8,296 nucleotides of DNA from Victivallales bacterium (lineage in GTDB: Bacteria > Verrucomicrobiota > Lentisphaeria > Oligosphaerales > Oligosphaeraceae), in contig JAFZZD010000540.1 of the NCBI GenBank assembly GCA_017615955.1, positions 1 to 8,296 of the forward strand. The letters are read 5' to 3'. Positions 6,364 to 8,296 of the stretch are shown in pieces. Below the pieces are notes generated by a model. The model made no database searches. It worked only from the letters and a program-made list of their open reading frames with translations, and was not told where the DNA came from. A program made the translations under genes and the position numbers. Position 1 is the stretch's first letter. Every line of letters begins with the position of its first letter.

Positions 6364-6523
6364 TCCGTGTGAGCGCCGAAGCGGCGCTCACTCAGGTTGA
6401 GCAACTTGTATGTTTTCTTCTGTTGAACCTCCGCACAGGCTGGCCAACCTGTGCGGGGTTACCTAGGGCTTCGCCTTGCAGGTTGCTCAACCTGAGTGGG
6501 CGCCGCTTCGGCGTCCACATGGA
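6364..6523. repeat. Inverted-repeat element with nested hairpins, possible REP-like or structured RNA
   Basis: This fills most of the 415-base gap between acpP and the DUF4159 gene. Two arms, 6374-6405 and 6482-6513, are 32-bp inverted copies with one mismatch. Weaker similarity extends the arms outward to about 6364 and 6523. Each arm also folds on itself: GTGAGCGCC/GGCGCTCAC (6369-6391) and GTGGGCGCC/GGCGTCCAC (6496-6518), 9-bp stems around GAAGC or GCTTC loops. Between the arms is a third hairpin, CCGCACAGG (6431-6439) with CCTGTGCGG (6448-6456), extended past a bulged T by AACC/GGTT. A small stem lies at 6465-6477. No coding sequence is credible here. The element could be paired REP-like repeats, a nonautonomous mobile element, a structured RNA, or the termination region of the trmO-DUF4159 transcript. 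Confidence 0.75.
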
Positions 6524-6561
6524 CATCCCAGGCCTATGGAAACGTATGCACCTTGCCCCAG

Positions 6562-7530
6562 CTACTGCAGGATTGCGTAAAGGATGATGTTGGTGCCCAG
6601 GCGTGTGTAGAATTCATGGGTGTAGTCGCTGATCTCGCGGCTTGCGTAATAGCGGAACACACGCCAGCGCCCGCCTGGCTCCATGCACCATGCTGGCAGA
6701 GCCTCCTTCTGGCAATACACCATGTCCTTGCCGCCATCCTCCCGCACCACCTCGAATTTGGCCCCGCTATACGCAGCGTTCTTCAGCGTCTGGTCAAGCC
6801 CTTCGGTCTGCTCCAGAACCCTGAACTGTATGTTCGTTTTCCACTGCCCCAGCTCATTGCGTGCCCAGCCCATTGCGATAATCGGCGTGCAAAGCACCGC
6901 AATCCTGCCATTCAAGCGTATTGCCACGGCGGAATAAGTGCCTTCAGGCCACTTCTCATTCACCACATAGTCCCTGACTGCGTCTGGCAGTTTTGCTGTA
7001 TCAGGCAGCCCCTTGTAGTAGATGCTGAAGAGAGGGTGCTTTCTGTCAAGCGGCATGAATGGATTTCCAGGCAGCACCTTCTCGAACAGCGCCTTGATTT
7101 CTGGCGAGGCCTCCCATTCCGCATAGCTGTGGGAGGCCGCCAGTTCAGGATGCTCCCGCAGAAACGAAGCCGTTATGCCTGCGTCAATGAAGATGAAGCC
7201 CCCGTTTTCAAGGTAATTGCGCAACTTTGCAATCGCCTCGTCTGAAAATGACCATTCACGGCAGTCGGCGGCATTGATATAGATGAATGGATAATCCGTC
7301 AGCCTGCTGTCCGTGAAGTCGCCAATTACTGCCGGCTCCGGCACGATGTTGCATTTGCATTCAGTTGAAACATGCTTCAGCAGCGACGACAACGCGCCTG
7401 GATAGCTGCTCCAAAGCAGCCCTCTGGCATTGCCGCCTTCCACATACTGCGCAATGCGAATCACCTGCCTTGCATCTTCCGCGATACCCAGCAGCGCAAA
7501 TAACGAGATTATGGCAATGCAAAGCCTCAT
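6562..7530 (-). CDS. Exported DUF4159-domain protein
   Basis: This 322-aa protein begins with a likely Sec signal (MRLCIAIISLFALLGIA, 1-17), so it is probably periplasmic. The rest fits DUF4159: DYPFIYINAAD (79-89), then LRNYLENGGFIFIDAG (103-118), FEKVLPGNPFMPLDRKHPLF (149-168), the GRIAVLCTP stretch (208-216), and the C-terminal LGTNIILYAI (311-320). The family has no settled function. I recall it being grouped with class I glutamine-amidotransferase-like folds and often encoded near MoxR/DUF58/Bat-type genes; neither point can be tested from this window. Seven cysteines are present, including a C58-x-C60 pair, with no evident heme motif. The ATG at 7530 overlaps the trmO stop by 4 bp (ATGA), so translation is probably coupled to trmO. 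Only a weak AGGG precedes it. A 249-codon open frame on the opposite strand (6496-7245) is a shadow of this gene. Confidence 0.88.
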   Translation of the reverse strand: MRLCIAIISLFALLGIAEDARQVIRIAQYVEGGNARGLLWSSYPGALSSLLKHVSTECKCNIVPEPAVIGDFTDSRLTDYPFIYINAADCREWSFSDEAIAKLRNYLENGGFIFIDAGITASFLREHPELAASHSYAEWEASPEIKALFEKVLPGNPFMPLDRKHPLFSIYYKGLPDTAKLPDAVRDYVVNEKWPEGTYSAVAIRLNGRIAVLCTPIIAMGWARNELGQWKTNIQFRVLEQTEGLDQTLKNAAYSGAKFEVVREDGGKDMVYCQKEALPAWCMEPGGRWRVFRYYASREISDYTHEFYTRLGTNIILYAILQ

Positions 7531-8243
7531 TGTCCCTGTGCCTTTGTTATTTCTGTCACCAGCGCACCATCCTCTGAGGCCTGCCAGACCACCTCATACC
7601 CAAAAAGAAATATGCCGTAAACACGCCCAGGGATCTTCTGGTATGCGGGACGCGGATTTGCCGAAATCAGTTTCTCCGCCAATGCCATGAAATCATGCAG
7701 GCCACCCGCCTCCAACTGCTGGCATTGACGGGCAGCCTCCTCTGTGAAGCTCACAGGCAGGGCATTCCCGTCTGGCGCATTCTGCGCGAAACTGCCTCGC
7801 GCATCTGGTATGGCATCAGCATACGGCACGTATGGTTTTATGTCAATCACAGGCGTGCCCTCCACCATGTCCAGTCCCTCCACCATCAGGGAAACCTTCC
7901 CATTGCGGCAAATCACTTCGTTTAACTTCAATACGGAAATCCCCACTGGATTGGGACGGAACGGCGAACGGGATGAAAACACGCCTATGCGCTTGTCCCC
8001 GCCAAGACGAGGCGGCCTGACTGTCGCCTTCCAATGCTCGCGTATAGCCTGGTGGAATATGAACAGCACCCAGATGTGGGAAAATTCCTCAAGCCCCCTG
8101 ACGGTGTTTGGCTGGTTGTAAGGCGGCAGCAGCACTATCTCGCCACTTGCCTCCTGTACCAGCCCAGGCTGCCTGGGAATGCCGAACTTCGTCTTGAAGC
8201 AGCTCTTCACCACGGCAACTGGCGTAAATTGGTATGTCTCCAT
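7527..8243 (-). CDS. trmO: tRNA (N6-threonylcarbamoyladenosine-37-N6)-methyltransferase TrmO
   Basis: This 238-aa protein matches the E. coli TrmO (YaeB/TsaA, about 235 aa) over its full length. TrmO uses S-adenosylmethionine to methylate t6A37 to m6t6A in tRNA-Thr, which improves decoding. Recognisable blocks are VVKSCFKTKFGIPRQPGLV (11-29), PYNQPNTVRGLEEFSHIWVL (41-60), the RPNPVGISVL motif (96-105), DIKPYVPYAD (134-143) in the SAM-binding barrel, and NPRPAYQ (196-202) in the C-terminal domain. The start is fixed by alignment of METYQFTPVAVVKS with the family N terminus, and no other in-frame ATG occurs before residue 120. There is no Shine-Dalgarno sequence: the bases before the ATG are a heptad repeat. 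The gene overlaps the DUF4159 gene by 4 bp, an uncommon partner for a tRNA-modification enzyme. Confidence 0.95.
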   Translation of the reverse strand: METYQFTPVAVVKSCFKTKFGIPRQPGLVQEASGEIVLLPPYNQPNTVRGLEEFSHIWVLFIFHQAIREHWKATVRPPRLGGDKRIGVFSSRSPFRPNPVGISVLKLNEVICRNGKVSLMVEGLDMVEGTPVIDIKPYVPYADAIPDARGSFAQNAPDGNALPVSFTEEAARQCQQLEAGGLHDFMALAEKLISANPRPAYQKIPGRVYGIFLFGYEVVWQASEDGALVTEITKAQGQ

Positions 8244-8244
8244 T

Positions 8245-8296
8245 ATAAGTGATAAGTGATTAGTGGCCTGTGGACTGTGGCCTGTGGACTGTGGCC
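8245..8296. repeat. Heptanucleotide-phased tandem repeat abutting the trmO start
   Basis: From 8245 to the window edge the sequence divides into 7-base units, each ending in GTG: ATAAGTG, ATAAGTG, ATTAGTG, GCCTGTG, GACTGTG, GCCTGTG, GACTGTG, then GCC. GTG recurs every 7 bases at 8249, 8256, 8263, 8270, 8277, 8284 and 8291. Unit content changes from AT-rich to GC-rich, with the last four alternating as a 14-bp repeat. The array continues past the window. It ends one base before the trmO start codon, and on the minus strand TATAAT (8247-8242) overlaps the ATG. Confidence 0.9.

Noticed and set aside
6364..6523. tRNA or other known RNA family in the inverted-repeat element
   Set aside because: The hairpin sizes and long outer stem do not fit a tRNA cloverleaf. 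I see no T-loop or CCA end and could not match it to tmRNA, 6S or SRP RNA.
6496..7245. 249-codon open frame on the plus strand
   Set aside because: It lies antisense to the DUF4159 gene, whose family motifs and signal peptide decide the strand. Its start falls inside the inverted-repeat element and it has no recognisable domain.

Overview
The window is almost wholly coding. All seven well-supported genes, plus one small secreted-protein gene, lie on the minus strand, so transcription runs from high to low coordinates. Base composition is near-balanced. Good Shine-Dalgarno sites are present on several genes but missing on others. The gene set is bacterial housekeeping: acyl carrier protein, FabF, a 7TM-HD phosphodiesterase, YbeY, a CorC/HlyC-type CBS protein and TrmO. 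A DUF4159 protein (common in PVC and Bacteroidetes genomes), a YbeY with lineage-type substitutions, and the extragenic repeats fit a member of the PVC superphylum (Lentisphaerota, Verrucomicrobiota or a relative). That assignment is inference and no single feature proves it.

Layout in the direction of transcription. (1) 8243-6562: trmO and a DUF4159 gene overlap by 4 bp (ATGA). Just upstream of trmO the window ends in a heptanucleotide-phased repeat that touches the start codon. (2) 6561-6147: an intergenic region with a 160-bp inverted-repeat element built of several hairpins (6364-6523), followed by a promoter-like site for acpP. (3) 6146-5895: acpP, then a probable terminator. (4) 5894-5690: the acpP-fabF gap, with three copies of AAGGTCAC (two direct, one inverted) forming an operator-like array before fabF. 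(5) 5689-691: fabF, a pgpH-like gene, ybeY and a corC-like gene. There is a 27-bp gap after fabF, then two successive 4-bp ATGA overlaps, so this is very probably one operon. (6) 538-119: a small exported Pro/Val/His-rich protein, ending at a strong intrinsic terminator (74-103). (7) 1-73: a fragment too short to assign.

How the genes fit together: AcpP carries acyl intermediates and FabF elongates them. The 7TM-HD protein probably degrades cyclic di-AMP at the membrane. YbeY processes and quality-controls rRNA, and the CBS protein is probably an ion-transport or envelope protein. The pgpH-ybeY-corC order is a familiar bacterial cluster. Having fabF at its head, with no phoH between, is the less usual part. 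I found no defence island, CRISPR array, transposase or biosynthetic cluster. The unexplained material is in the non-coding DNA: the 6364-6523 element, the AAGGTCAC array and the heptad repeat.
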